A DNA stretch of 64,000 bases from Paracoccus yeei ATCC BAA-599 (GTDB lineage: Bacteria; Pseudomonadota; Alphaproteobacteria; Rhodobacterales; Rhodobacteraceae): the NCBI RefSeq assembly GCF_000622145.1, contig NZ_JHWH01000013.1, positions 101,156 to 165,155 on the forward strand. Direction: 5' to 3'. The notes under the pieces are model-generated. The model was not told where the DNA came from. It ran no database searches and saw only the letters and a program-made list of their open reading frames with translations. The number at the start of each line of letters is the position of its first letter. Positions within the stretch are counted from its first letter, which is position 1. Positions 18,928-28,492 of this stretch are shown one piece after another. The position numbers and the translations under genes were made by a program.

Positions 18928-18958
18928 TTGAATTTTTCGCGAGCGGACGGAATGATAT
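18928..18958 (+). promoter_or_regulatory. Possible promoter of the acyltransferase-ligase-ACP-decarboxylase operon
   Basis: The 77 bases before the acyltransferase ATG are visibly AT-richer than the coding flanks. TTGAAT at 18928-18933 and TGATAT at 18953-18958 resemble -35 and -10 boxes but with a long 19-base spacer. Weak evidence. Confidence 0.3.
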
Positions 18959-18996
18959 GATCAGAAACGGATTCATTGACGTTCTGAGTGTTTGGT

Positions 18997-19533
18997 ATGA
19001 GCTTGCTTGAGGTTATCCGGGGGGATTACATCCGCCACGGTCGTTCCCTGACAGAAGCCGCCTTTGTTTCGCTGCTGATCTATCGGTGGGGGCATTATGC
19101 ACTGGGCGTGCGCAATCCGCTGGGCCGCTGGCTGGCCAACAAGGTCTATGGCTTTTTCAAGGTGGTCGTCCTGAACGTCACCAAGGTCTGGATTCCGCCC
19201 GGGGTCAAGCTCGGCAAGGATTTCCACATCATCCATGCCGAGGGCTCGCTGTCGATACATCCCGACGTGGTGATCGGCGACCGTTGCGGGGTCATGCACA
19301 ATGTCACCATCGGCACGAACATGCGGGGCGGTGCGCCGGTCATCGGGGACGATGTCTTCATCGGCGTGAACTCGACCGTGCTGGGACCGATCAGGATAGG
19401 CGACCGGGTGCGCATCGCGGCGAACACCGCCGTCACCACCAATGTTCCGCCGGATTCGGTGGTCGTCGGCTCTCCGGCGCGGATCTATCCCAGCCTGCCG
19501 ATTTTTGCCCAGAAGAAAAAGGCCCAGGAATGA
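18997..19533 (+). CDS. Left-handed beta-helix (hexapeptide) acyltransferase, serine acetyltransferase-like
   Basis: A 178-residue protein with an alpha-helical N-terminal half and a C-terminal left-handed beta-helix of hexapeptide repeats (about residues 70-165). It carries the CysE/LbH active-site pattern in CGVMHNVTIGTN and ends VVVGSPARIYPSLP. CysE-type enzymes acetylate L-serine, but this gene is in a glycan cluster, not a cysteine cluster, so an O- or N-acyl transfer to a sugar or carrier-bound group is as likely. The ATG at 18997 is preferred; a GTG at 18988 is in frame. Its stop overlaps the next ATG (ATGA). Confidence 0.75.
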   Translation: MSLLEVIRGDYIRHGRSLTEAAFVSLLIYRWGHYALGVRNPLGRWLANKVYGFFKVVVLNVTKVWIPPGVKLGKDFHIIHAEGSLSIHPDVVIGDRCGVMHNVTIGTNMRGGAPVIGDDVFIGVNSTVLGPIRIGDRVRIAANTAVTTNVPPDSVVVGSPARIYPSLPIFAQKKKAQE

Positions 19534-21098
19534 TCAAGGACTTCGACCGCAGCATGTGGCGCCTGCTGGCCGACAACCTTGCGCATCGCGCGAACAAGGT
19601 GGCCGCGGTGGATGCCGGCCGCAGCGCAACCTATGCCGAACTGGCGGCGCAGGCGGGCCGGGTCTGCGACTGGCTGCGCGACCGCGGCATCGTCCCGGGC
19701 GACCGGGTGATCGTCCACCTGCGCAAGGGCATCGACGAGGTCGTGGCCATGCTGGGCGCCTGGAAGGCCGGCGCCGTGGTGGTCAATGTCAACAGCCACT
19801 GGACCGCGCAGCAACTGGCTTATGTGGCGCGCGACTGCCGGGCAAGGGCCGTGATCCTGCCGCCGGGCGCGCTGCGGGGCCTTGCGGGCGACAACGCGCT
19901 GCCGTCGGGCACCGCCTTTCTGGTACAGGGCAAGGCCGAGGGCCTGGCCCAGGGCGCAGACCCCTGGACGGCGCTTCCCGCCGACAGCGGTTCTGCGCCC
20001 GACGAACCCGACCCGCAGGGGCTGGCGATGATCATCTATACCTCGGGCTCGACCGGGGCGCCCAAGGGCGTGATGCTCAGCCATCGCAACATCCGCGTGG
20101 GCGCGATCTCGGTCGCGGACTACCTGGGGCTGGCCGAGGATGACCGGCTGCTGTCGGTGCTGCCCTACAGCTTCGACGCCGGGCTGAACCAGCTGACCAC
20201 CATGCTGCTGACCGGCGGCACCATCGTCCACCAGCCCCTGACCATGCCGGCCGAGATCGTGCGCATGGCCGCGGCCGAGGCCGTGACCGGCATCGCCGGC
20301 GTGCCGCCGCTGTGGAACCAGATCGTGCGCCTGCTGGACGAACGCCCAACGCCCCTGCCCAGCCTGCGCCGCATCACCAACACCGGCGGCAAGATCCCCC
20401 CGAACATCCTGGAACTGCTGCCCAAGGTGTTTCCCGGCGTCGACATCTACCTGATGTACGGGTTGACCGAGGCGTTCCGCTCGACCTACCTGCCGCCCGA
20501 GCGGTTCGCGCAGAAGATGGGCTCGATCGGGCGACAGATTCCGAACGCCCAGGTCTTTGCGATCAAGCACGGGGTCGGCATCGCCGGGCCCGGCGAACAG
20601 GGCGAACTGGTCCATGCCGGGCCGCTGGTCAGCATGGGATACTGGGAAAAGCCCGAGGTGACGGCCGAAAAGATCCGCCCCTGCCCCGAGCTTGCGTCCG
20701 TGATCGGCGACGCGCCTGTGGTCTGGTCCGGCGATCTGGTCCGCGTGGACGAGGATGGCGACCTGTGGTTCGTCAGCCGCATGGACGAGATGATCAAGAC
20801 CCTGGGCTTTCGCCTGTCCCCCACCGAGGTCGAGGACGCGCTGTCCCAAAGCGGGCTGGTCACGGACGTGGTGGCCTATGGGGTCGAAGATGCGGACCGG
20901 GGCCAGGCCGTTCATGTTTCGGTCAGCTTTCTGCCCGATGCCGACCCGGCCGCGCTGATTGCGCATTGTGCAAGGACCATGCCCCATTATATGCGACCCC
21001 AGCATGTCCACGCCTGGCAAGGCGCCATGCCCCGGACGGCCAGCGGCAAGCTGGACCGCCCCGCGATCATCTCGGCCGCCAAGGCCGCAACCGTCTGA
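19530..21098 (+). CDS. AMP-forming acyl/aminoacyl ligase, exosortase-A-cluster type
   Basis: A 522-residue ANL-superfamily enzyme that activates a carboxylic acid as an adenylate and loads it on a thiol. The P-loop TSGSTGAPKG is at 171-180. YLMYGLTEAFRSTYLP is motif A5, VWSGDLVRVDEDGDLWFVSRMDEMIKTLGFRLSPTEVE gives A7-A8, and the A10 lysine is in TASGKLDR (Lys507). The fold and neighbours resemble the ligase of exosortase-A-associated clusters. The adjacent ACP is the probable acceptor. The substrate is unknown; the adjoining decarboxylase suggests an amino acid. Confidence 0.8.
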   Translation: MIKDFDRSMWRLLADNLAHRANKVAAVDAGRSATYAELAAQAGRVCDWLRDRGIVPGDRVIVHLRKGIDEVVAMLGAWKAGAVVVNVNSHWTAQQLAYVARDCRARAVILPPGALRGLAGDNALPSGTAFLVQGKAEGLAQGADPWTALPADSGSAPDEPDPQGLAMIIYTSGSTGAPKGVMLSHRNIRVGAISVADYLGLAEDDRLLSVLPYSFDAGLNQLTTMLLTGGTIVHQPLTMPAEIVRMAAAEAVTGIAGVPPLWNQIVRLLDERPTPLPSLRRITNTGGKIPPNILELLPKVFPGVDIYLMYGLTEAFRSTYLPPERFAQKMGSIGRQIPNAQVFAIKHGVGIAGPGEQGELVHAGPLVSMGYWEKPEVTAEKIRPCPELASVIGDAPVVWSGDLVRVDEDGDLWFVSRMDEMIKTLGFRLSPTEVEDALSQSGLVTDVVAYGVEDADRGQAVHVSVSFLPDADPAALIAHCARTMPHYMRPQHVHAWQGAMPRTASGKLDRPAIISAAKAATV

Positions 21099-21119
21099 CA
21101 AATCATAGGGGCAAGCAGC

Positions 21120-21356
21120 ATGAGCCTGAGCCGGGATCAAGTGATCGACCATCTGCACCGGGAACTGAACATCGAGGACCCGATCGACGGGGAAACCGAA
21201 CTTTTCTCCAGCGGGCTGCTGGACTCGGTGTCGATGGTCGGCCTGATCACATTCATCGAGGAACAGACCGGGTCCACCATCGCCCCCGGCGACGTGACGC
21301 TGGAAAATTTCGACACCGTGGACCGGATCGTGGCCTATGTCGCCAGCCTCGGCTGA
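21120..21356 (+). CDS. Free-standing acyl carrier protein
   Basis: A 78-residue acidic four-helix carrier protein. The phosphopantetheine site is in SSGLLDSVSMVGL, with Ser36 as the attachment residue; the leading D-S pair is conserved. It starts 22 bases after the ligase stop with a GGGGCAAGCA upstream. The following decarboxylase gene begins inside it, overlapping by 20 bases. The coupling suggests that the ligase loads this ACP and the decarboxylase acts on the tethered group. A phosphopantetheinyl transferase is not present in the window. Confidence 0.85.
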   Translation: MSLSRDQVIDHLHRELNIEDPIDGETELFSSGLLDSVSMVGLITFIEEQTGSTIAPGDVTLENFDTVDRIVAYVASLG

Positions 21357-22566
21357 TCCCGACCGCCATCTGGCCGCGGCCGCCGACCGTTTCGGCACGC
21401 CCACCTATGTCTATTTCACCGATGTGATCGAGGCGCGGCTGGCCGGGCTGCGCGCCGCCCTGGGCCGCTGGTTCGCGGTCAGCTATGCCGTGAAAAGCAA
21501 CCCGAACCCCGCCCTGCTGGATTGGATGCGGGACCGGCTGGATTACCTGGACATCTCGTCGGGCGGGGAATTCGGCCTGGCACGGCAGGCGGGCTGGGAC
21601 CCGGCGCTGGTCAGCTTCACCGACCCCGCCAAGCGCGAGGCCGAGCTGCGCACCGTCATCCAGGAGGGTCTGGGCGAACTGGTCGTCGAAAGCCTGCGCG
21701 AGGCGCGGCTTGCCGATGCCATCGCGGCCGAACTGGGGCTGGTCCAGCCCATCCTGATCCGCATTGCCCCCGACCGCGTGCCCAAGGGCTTTGGCGACCA
21801 GATGGCGGGCCGGCCCAGCCCCTTCGGCATCGACATCGAGGACGCGGCCGAGATCCTGCCCCGGATCGCCGCCCTTCCCCATCTGCGCATCGCGGGCCTG
21901 CACATCTACTCGGGCACGCAAAGCCTGAAGCCGCAGGCGATTTGCGAAAACTGGTCCATTTTCATGGCCGTCTTCGCAGAGCTTTGCGACGCGATGGGGC
22001 TTTCACCCGAAAAGCTGGTCTTCGGCTCTGGGCTGGGGATCCCCTATCACCCAGGCGATGCCGCGCTGGACCTTGAGCAGATCGCGGCCGAGATCGGGCC
22101 CGAACTGGACGGGTTCCAGGCCCGTTTCCCATCCACGCGGCTGATCCTGGAACTGGGACGCTATCTGGTCGGACCGGCGGGCTATTTCGTGACCCGCGTG
22201 GTCTCGGTCAAGCAATCCCGCGGCAGCCGCATCGCGATCTGCGACGGCGGGCTGAACGGGAACCTGGCGGCCTCGGGCAATTTCGGCATGGTGCTGCGGC
22301 GGAACTATGTCATGCACCGCGTCGGCGACCCCGGTGACCGCGCCGAGGAAAAGCAGGACATCTCGGGGCCGCTCTGCACCTCGATCGACAAGCTCGGCGG
22401 CGGGGTCCTGCTGCCGCGGCTGGACGAAGGCGACCTGCTGGCGATCCATGCGGGGGGCGCGTATGGACCGACGGCCAGCCCGCTGCATTTCATCAGCCAT
22501 CCCCTGCCGGCCGAGGTGCTGGTGACCGGCGGGCAGCTGCGCGACGTGACCCGCATCCGGGGCTGA
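21337..22566 (+). CDS. PLP-dependent decarboxylase, LysA/BtrK-like (fold type III)
   Basis: A 409-residue alanine-racemase-fold decarboxylase. The PLP lysine is in SYAVKSNPN (Lys53). HIYSGTQ and GSGLGIPY line the cofactor site, and the opposite-subunit residues are in GPLCTSID (Cys347) and HAGGAYG (Tyr376). It belongs to the diaminopimelate/ornithine decarboxylase superfamily but lacks the usual lysA context. The family includes enzymes of exosortase-A clusters and BtrK, which decarboxylates an ACP-bound glutamyl group. The directly coupled ACP favours a tethered substrate here. Free-amino-acid decarboxylation remains possible. Confidence 0.8.
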   Translation: MSPASADPDRHLAAAADRFGTPTYVYFTDVIEARLAGLRAALGRWFAVSYAVKSNPNPALLDWMRDRLDYLDISSGGEFGLARQAGWDPALVSFTDPAKREAELRTVIQEGLGELVVESLREARLADAIAAELGLVQPILIRIAPDRVPKGFGDQMAGRPSPFGIDIEDAAEILPRIAALPHLRIAGLHIYSGTQSLKPQAICENWSIFMAVFAELCDAMGLSPEKLVFGSGLGIPYHPGDAALDLEQIAAEIGPELDGFQARFPSTRLILELGRYLVGPAGYFVTRVVSVKQSRGSRIAICDGGLNGNLAASGNFGMVLRRNYVMHRVGDPGDRAEEKQDISGPLCTSIDKLGGGVLLPRLDEGDLLAIHAGGAYGPTASPLHFISHPLPAEVLVTGGQLRDVTRIRG

Positions 22567-22610
22567 CCGGGCCCGACGGGCGGCGGGGTCGCGGGTGGCG
22601 ACGCCGGTGC

Positions 22611-22641
22611 CTCCGGCGGGGATATTTGAACACGAAAGACG
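22611..22641 (-). repeat. Degenerate dispersed element of the AAATATCC/CTTTC type
   Basis: CTCCGGCGGGGATATTTGAA followed by CACGAAAGACG resembles, in reverse orientation, the CTTCTTTCTTG...AAATATCCCGGGG element seen at 7009, 43350 and 55975. The associated GC hairpin is not evident here. Confidence 0.5.
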
Positions 22642-22802
22642 CCAGGGGGCCGATGGTGCGCGGTACGGCGCGCGCGGCCGATGGCGTGATAAAATAATTG
22701 TAGGTCGGTGCAGAAACACGTCTTTTTCGTGCCGCTCGCGGTTGTCATTTCCCGGTCCTCGCCTCTATGGTGGGGCGTAATCCAGAACTGGCGAAGGATC
22801 CG

Positions 22803-25682
22803 ATGGTCGAACAGAACCTGTTGCTCTTGCTTGTTCTGACACCATTCGTTTCGGCGGCGCTTGCCGCCACGCTTCCCGTAGGATCACGCAACGCCGAGAC
22901 CTGGCTGGCCGGGCTGACCATGGTCATCGCGCTGGCGATCCTGGCCGTGCTTTTCCCGGCGGTGGCCGAGGGCGGGCGGATCATCGGCACCTTCGACTGG
23001 GCCAGCAGCATCGGGCTGGACCTGACCTTCCGCATCGACGGATTTGCCTGGCTGTTCATGGTGCTGGTCGCGGGAATCGGGCTGCTGGTGATCCTTTACG
23101 CGCGTTACTACATGGCGCCCGAGGATCCGGTGCCGCGGCTTTATTCCTGCCTGCTGGCCTTTGCGGGGGCGATGTCGGGGCTGGTCCTGTCGGGCAACAT
23201 CATCGTGCTGGTGGTCTTCTGGGAACTGACCAGCATCGTGTCCTTCCTGCTGATCGGCTACTGGTTCCAGCGCCAGGACGCGCGCGACGGCGCCAAGATG
23301 GCACTGGTGGTGACGGCGACCGGCGGGCTGTGCCTGATGGTCGCGATGATCCTGATCGGGCAGATCGTCGGCAGCTACCAGCTGGATGACGTGCTGGCGG
23401 CGGGCGGGCGGATCACAAGCCATCCGCTTTATCCGGTGGTGCTGGGCCTGTTCCTGCTGGGGGCCTTTACCAAATCGGCGCAGTTCCCGTTCCACTTCTG
23501 GTTGCCGAACGCGATGGCCGCGCCGACGCCGGTGTCGTCCTATCTGCATTCGGCGACCATGGTGAAGGCCGGCGTCTTCATCCTGCTGCGGTTCCAGCCT
23601 GCCCTGGGCGGAACCGAGCTGTGGTTCCAGGTCGTGACCGGCGCTGGTCTGATCACCCTGCTGCTGGGCGCGCTGGTGGCGCTGTTCAAGCACGATCTCA
23701 AGGGCCTGCTGGCCTATTCCACGATCAGCCACCTGGGCCTGATCACGGCCCTCGCGGGAATCGGCACCCCCCTGGCGCTGATCGCCGCGATCTTTCACAT
23801 CGTGAACCATGCCGTCTTCAAGGCCTCGCTGTTCATGGCCGCCGGCATCATCGACCACGAGACCGGCACTCGCGACATGCGCCGGCTGTCGGGCCTGGCC
23901 CGCGCCATGCCGGTGACCGCGACCCTGGCCATCATCGCCTCGGCCGCGATGGCGGGGGTGCCGCTGCTGAACGGGTTCCTGTCCAAGGAGATGTTCTTCG
24001 AGGCCACCTATGTCTGGAACAACGGCAGCCCCCTGGACAATGCCGCGCCCTATGTCGCGGTGGTGGCGGGCGCGCTGAGCGCGGCTTATTCGCTGCGATT
24101 CATCGTCACCGTGTTCTTCGGTCCCGAGGCCCGCGACCTGCCGCATGAGCCGCACGAGCCGCCGGTCCTGATGCGCCTGCCGGTCGCGCTGCTGGTCGCC
24201 ATCTGCCTGGCCGTGGGCATCGCGCCGCAGGCGATGCTGGGCGGCTGGCTGGAAAGCGCGGCCATCGCCATCCTCGGCCCCGAGCTTCCGCATTTCAGCC
24301 TGAAGATCTGGCACGGCGTGAACCCCGCCCTGATCATGAGCCTGATCGCCATGACGCTGGGCGGGCTGATCTATCTGCTGCCGCGCCGCTGGATCGACGG
24401 CGGCGAGGAAGGCCCCTGGCTGATGCGCGCCCTGAACTTTGGCGCGGCCTTCGACTGGGCGCTGCATATGGTCGGCAAGCGGCTGCCGCAGGCCGGCATG
24501 CGCTATGTCTCGGCGCCGGGATTGCAGGCGCAACTGCGGGTGATGGTCCTGATGGGCATGGCCGCCGCCTGGTTCGCCACCGGGCCGCTGGACTGGAACA
24601 TCCCGTTGCCCGCGATCACCTCGCGCGAGGTGGTGTTCGCCCTTATGTGGCTGATCGGCGGCGCCTGCGCCCTTGGCGCCGCCTGGCAGGCGAAGTACCA
24701 CCGCTTTGCCGCATTGATCCTGATGGGTGCGGCGGGGCTTGTCACCTGCGCGACCTTCGTCTGGCTATCGGCGCCGGACCTTGCCGTGACCCAGCTGCTG
24801 GTCGAGATCGCGACCACCGCGCTTCTGCTGCTGGGCCTGCGTTGGCTGCCCAAGCGCGACGAGGAAATCGTCGGCGACAACAATTTCCGGCCCCGGCTGC
24901 GGCGGTTCCGCGACCTGCTGATCGCGCTGGCCTGCGGGCTGGGGATGACCGCGATCGCGCTGGCGGTGCTGCTAACCAAGCCGGGGACCTCGGTCGGCGA
25001 CTGGTTCCTGCGCCATTCCTATGCCGAAGGCGGCGGCACCAACGTCGTCAACGTGATCCTGGTCGACTTCCGGGCCTTCGACACCTTCGGGGAAATCACC
25101 GTCCTCGCCATCGTCGGGCTGACGGTCTATGCGCTGCTGCGCCGCTTCCGCCCGGCCCCCGAAAGCGTCGAGCGGCCGCGTCCCCAGCTCGAGGCCGAGG
25201 AGCAGGCGCTGGAAGCCTATCTGTTCGTCCCCGCAGTTCTGATGCAGTGGATGTTCGCCCCCATCATCGCCCTGGCGGCCTATCTGTTCTTCCGCGGCCA
25301 CGACCTGCCGGGCGGCGGCTTTGCGGCCGGGGTGACGCTGGCCATCGGGCTGCTGCTGCAATATGTCGCAACCAACGTCCGCTGGGTCGAGGCGCGGCTG
25401 ACGGTCCTGCCCGTGCGCTGGATGGGGACCGGCCTGTGCATCGCGGCGGCCGTGGGCGCGGGCTCCTGGATCTTCGGGATGCCCTTCCTGACCACGCATT
25501 ACCAGTATCTGGACCTGCCGCTGGTGGGCAAGGTTCCGGCATCGACCGCGATGCTGTTCGACCTGGGGGTGTTTTCGCTGGTGGTGGGGGCGATCGTGCT
25601 GATGCTGATCGCCATCGCCCACCAAAGCCTGCGCGTCGCCCCGCGCCCGCGCAAGGCCGACGCTGACGAGGGGAAAGCCTGA
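22803..25682 (+). CDS. mrpA: Mrp Na+/H+ antiporter subunit A (fused A and B)
   Basis: A 959-residue polytopic membrane protein from the ATG at 22803, chosen for the GAAGGA upstream; an ATG at 22767 is in frame. The first ~500 residues resemble NuoL-type proton-pumping subunits (FPFHFWLPNAMAAPTPVSSYLHSATMVKAGVF; LAYSTISHLGLI; NHAVFKASLFMAAGIIDHETGTRD). The C-terminal ~150 residues (LPGGGFAAGVTLAIGLLLQY) match MrpB. Such A-B fusions occur in alphaproteobacterial Mrp/Pha systems. The complex exchanges Na+ (or K+) for H+ in pH and salt homeostasis. mrpC begins at the overlapping stop. Confidence 0.95.
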   Translation: MVEQNLLLLLVLTPFVSAALAATLPVGSRNAETWLAGLTMVIALAILAVLFPAVAEGGRIIGTFDWASSIGLDLTFRIDGFAWLFMVLVAGIGLLVILYARYYMAPEDPVPRLYSCLLAFAGAMSGLVLSGNIIVLVVFWELTSIVSFLLIGYWFQRQDARDGAKMALVVTATGGLCLMVAMILIGQIVGSYQLDDVLAAGGRITSHPLYPVVLGLFLLGAFTKSAQFPFHFWLPNAMAAPTPVSSYLHSATMVKAGVFILLRFQPALGGTELWFQVVTGAGLITLLLGALVALFKHDLKGLLAYSTISHLGLITALAGIGTPLALIAAIFHIVNHAVFKASLFMAAGIIDHETGTRDMRRLSGLARAMPVTATLAIIASAAMAGVPLLNGFLSKEMFFEATYVWNNGSPLDNAAPYVAVVAGALSAAYSLRFIVTVFFGPEARDLPHEPHEPPVLMRLPVALLVAICLAVGIAPQAMLGGWLESAAIAILGPELPHFSLKIWHGVNPALIMSLIAMTLGGLIYLLPRRWIDGGEEGPWLMRALNFGAAFDWALHMVGKRLPQAGMRYVSAPGLQAQLRVMVLMGMAAAWFATGPLDWNIPLPAITSREVVFALMWLIGGACALGAAWQAKYHRFAALILMGAAGLVTCATFVWLSAPDLAVTQLLVEIATTALLLLGLRWLPKRDEEIVGDNNFRPRLRRFRDLLIALACGLGMTAIALAVLLTKPGTSVGDWFLRHSYAEGGGTNVVNVILVDFRAFDTFGEITVLAIVGLTVYALLRRFRPAPESVERPRPQLEAEEQALEAYLFVPAVLMQWMFAPIIALAAYLFFRGHDLPGGGFAAGVTLAIGLLLQYVATNVRWVEARLTVLPVRWMGTGLCIAAAVGAGSWIFGMPFLTTHYQYLDLPLVGKVPASTAMLFDLGVFSLVVGAIVLMLIAIAHQSLRVAPRPRKADADEGKA

Positions 25683-26026
25683 TGGAACTGATCCTGGCCC
25701 TGGCCATCGGCGTACTGACCGGATCGGGCGTGTGGCTGATCCTGCGGCCCCGGTCCTATCAGGTGATCGTGGGGCTGTGCCTGCTGGCCTATGGGGTGAA
25801 CCTGTTCATCTTCTCGATGGGACGGCTTTACGTCGGCGCGGCGCCGATCATGCCCAAGGGCGGCTTTGTCGATCCGACGGCCTATGCCGACCCGCTGCCG
25901 CAGGCGCTGGTGCTGACCGCCATCGTCATCAGCTTTGCCACCACGGCCCTGTTCCTGGTGGTCATGATCGCGTCGCGCGGCATCACCGGCACCGACCATG
26001 TCGACGGGCGGGAGCGCAGCCCATGA
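25682..26026 (+). CDS. mrpC: Mrp antiporter subunit C
   Basis: A 114-residue NuoK-like protein with three transmembrane helices. It has the conserved IVGLCLLAYGVNLFIFSMG and PQALVLTAIVISFATTALFLVVM segments, which match MrpC. It overlaps the mrpA stop by one base and the mrpD start by 4 bases, so translation is coupled along the operon. Confidence 0.93.
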   Translation: MELILALAIGVLTGSGVWLILRPRSYQVIVGLCLLAYGVNLFIFSMGRLYVGAAPIMPKGGFVDPTAYADPLPQALVLTAIVISFATTALFLVVMIASRGITGTDHVDGRERSP

Positions 26027-27729
26027 ATCCCTCTGTCTTGCCCAACCACCTGATCATCGCCCCGATCCTGATCCCGCTGGTCGCGGGGGCGATCATGCTG
26101 TTCTACAACGACCGCAACCGCCAGACCAAGCTGGTCATGGGGCTGGTCGCGGTGGGGCTGATGTTCCTGTCCTCGGTCGAGCTGATGAGCGACGCCAAGG
26201 AACTGGGCGCCGCCGGCGGCGCGATCGTCCAGCTTTACCGCCTGGGCGACTGGCCGGTGCCCATCGGCATCGTGCTGGTGCTGGACCGCCTGTCGGCGAT
26301 GATGGTCATGCTGACCGCGCTGCTGGCCGCGCCCTCGCTGATCTATGCGGCGGCCGGCTGGCACGGCAAGGGACAGCACTATCACAGCATGTTCCAGTTC
26401 CTGCTGGCGGGCGTCAACGGATCGTTCCTGACAGGCGATCTGTTCAACCTGTTCGTGTTCTTCGAGGTCATGCTGGCGGCCAGCTACGGGCTGATGCTGC
26501 ACGGGTCGGGGGCCGCGCGGGTCAAGGCGGGGCTGCAATACATCGCGGTGAACCTGGCGGCCTCGCTGTTCTTCCTGATCGGGGTGGCGCTGGTCTATGG
26601 CACCACCGGCACGCTGAACATGGCCGACATCGGCCGGGCGGTGCGCGAACTGGACGATGTGCCGCGGCTGCTGTTCCACACCGCGGCCGGGTTCCTGGGC
26701 ATTGCCTTCCTGGTCAAGGCCGCGATCTGGCCGCTGTGTTTCTGGTTGCCGCCGACCTATGCCTCGGCCTCGCCGCCTGCGGCCGCGATCATGGCGATCA
26801 TGACCAAGGTGGGGATCTATGTGATCCTGCGCCTGTCGCTTCTGATCCTGGGGCCGGATGCGGGCGCCTCGGCGGGCTTCGGCGCGCCGGTCCTGATGAT
26901 CGGGGGCGTGCTGACCATGACCTTCGGCATGATCGGCATCCTCGGCACGCCCGAACTGGTGCGCAAGGGCGGCTATCTGGCGATCATCTCGTCAGGGACG
27001 GTGCTGGCGGCAGTGGGCTTTGCCCAGGCCGGCGGCGGGCCCGCGCTGCTGGGCGGCGCGCTTTACTATCTGATCGGCTCGACCGCCGCCGTCTCGGCGT
27101 TTTTCCTGATCGCCGAGCCGGTGTCGCGCGACGACACCGGATCGGACGAGGGGGCGCCGGACGAACCCGAGCCCCTGGCCGAGCGCTGGGAGTGGACGCC
27201 CATGGGCCTCGACACGGTCGAGGACACGACCGCCCCGGCCAGCCAACGCACCGTGTCCTGGCTGACCATGGCGATCTGCTTTGCCCTGATTGCCGCCATG
27301 CTGGCGGGCCTGCCGCCGATGCCGGGCTTCATCGGCAAGTTCGCGATCCTGCGCGGCGCGGTCGACGGCAACATGGCGCTGTCGGGGCACCTGCCCGTGA
27401 TGCTGTGGATCTATATGGCGGTCCTGATCCTGTCGGGCCTGGGGGCGCTGATCGCGCTGATCCGCTTCGGCATCCGCCGCTTCTGGGCCGAGGAAGGCCC
27501 CGCGCCCCGCATCCTTGCGCTTGAGGTCGCGCCGGTGCTGATCCTGCTGGGCATGATCCTGGTCCTGACGCTGCGGGCCGACGCGGTGCTGGGTTATACC
27601 CGCGCCACCGCCGACCTGCTGCTGGAGCCGGCCATCTATCGCAAGGCCGTGCTCAAGGACGCCTCGCGCCTGGACGCCGCGCCGGCCCAGAACCATGTGC
27701 CCGTCACCGTGCCCGAGGATGCGCGATGA
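26023..27729 (+). CDS. mrpD: Mrp antiporter subunit D
   Basis: A 568-residue NuoM/N-like membrane subunit from the ATG at 26023, which overlaps the mrpC stop. Typical segments are [22 protein letters not shown], the [37 protein letters not shown] channel region and [17 protein letters not shown] hydrophilic insert near residues 368-410 (rich in Glu and Asp) separates transmembrane blocks, and the protein ends in a ~45-residue tail. It forms one of the two antiporter-like channels of the Mrp complex. Confidence 0.95.
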   Translation: MNPSVLPNHLIIAPILIPLVAGAIMLFYNDRNRQTKLVMGLVAVGLMFLSSVELMSDAKELGAAGGAIVQLYRLGDWPVPIGIVLVLDRLSAMMVMLTALLAAPSLIYAAAGWHGKGQHYHSMFQFLLAGVNGSFLTGDLFNLFVFFEVMLAASYGLMLHGSGAARVKAGLQYIAVNLAASLFFLIGVALVYGTTGTLNMADIGRAVRELDDVPRLLFHTAAGFLGIAFLVKAAIWPLCFWLPPTYASASPPAAAIMAIMTKVGIYVILRLSLLILGPDAGASAGFGAPVLMIGGVLTMTFGMIGILGTPELVRKGGYLAIISSGTVLAAVGFAQAGGGPALLGGALYYLIGSTAAVSAFFLIAEPVSRDDTGSDEGAPDEPEPLAERWEWTPMGLDTVEDTTAPASQRTVSWLTMAICFALIAAMLAGLPPMPGFIGKFAILRGAVDGNMALSGHLPVMLWIYMAVLILSGLGALIALIRFGIRRFWAEEGPAPRILALEVAPVLILLGMILVLTLRADAVLGYTRATADLLLEPAIYRKAVLKDASRLDAAPAQNHVPVTVPEDAR

Positions 27730-28214
27730 CCCGGTTGGTTCCCCATCCGCTGATTTCGGCCGCGCTGGTGCTGATGTGGCTGGTCCTGACCCAGTTCAGC
27801 CCGGGGCACCTGGTCCTGGGCACGGTCATCGGTCTGGTCGCGGGATGGGCGGTCCAGCACCTGCACCCCGCCCGTCCCCGCATCCGCCGCTGGAGCGCGA
27901 TCCCCCGGCTGATGGCGCTGGTCGCCTGGGATATCCTGCAGTCCAACATCTCGGTGGCGCGCGTCCTGCTTTTGGGCCCGAACCACCCCAAGTTCCATTC
28001 GGGCTTCGTCGAACTGCGGCTGCAGCTGCGCGACCAGAACGCCCTGGCGCTGCTGGCGATCATCCTGACCGCGACGCCCGGCACCGCCTGGCTGGAATAC
28101 GAACAGGAAGGCGGCCGCCTGCTGCTGCATATCCTGGACCTGCGCAGCGAGGAGGAATGGCAGGAACTGGTCCGCGACCGCTACGAGGCCCTGCTGATGG
28201 AGATTTTCGAATGA
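27726..28214 (+). CDS. mrpE: Mrp antiporter subunit E
   Basis: A 162-residue protein with two N-terminal membrane segments and a cytoplasmic domain. It carries MrpE-type motifs: [39 protein letters not shown], then [14 protein letters not shown]. It overlaps mrpD and mrpF by 4 bases on either side. MrpE is needed for assembly or full activity of the complex. Confidence 0.93.
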   Translation: MTRLVPHPLISAALVLMWLVLTQFSPGHLVLGTVIGLVAGWAVQHLHPARPRIRRWSAIPRLMALVAWDILQSNISVARVLLLGPNHPKFHSGFVELRLQLRDQNALALLAIILTATPGTAWLEYEQEGGRLLLHILDLRSEEEWQELVRDRYEALLMEIFE

Positions 28215-28492
28215 GCGCCCTGATCCTGGAATACGCGCTGACCTATGCGCAGATCGCCATGGTCCTGGCCCTGGGGCTTGCGTGCTGGCGGATGCTGCGG
28301 GGGCCGCGCGCGCAGGACCGGGTGCTGGGGCTCGACACGATGTATTTCGACGCGATGCTGCTGTTTCTGCTGATCGGCATGGGCAATGGCAACGTATTCT
28401 TCTTTGAAGGGGCGCTGGTGATCGCGGTCCTGGGCTTTGTCACCACGGTCTGCGCGGCCAAGTTCCTGATGCGCGGCGAGGTGATCGAATGA
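28211..28492 (+). CDS. mrpF: Mrp antiporter subunit F
   Basis: A 93-residue protein with three membrane helices. The family motif [30 protein letters not shown] and the C-terminal [18 protein letters not shown] are typical of MrpF. Start and stop overlap the neighbouring mrp genes by 4 bases. Confidence 0.93.
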   Translation: MSALILEYALTYAQIAMVLALGLACWRMLRGPRAQDRVLGLDTMYFDAMLLFLLIGMGNGNVFFFEGALVIAVLGFVTTVCAAKFLMRGEVIE

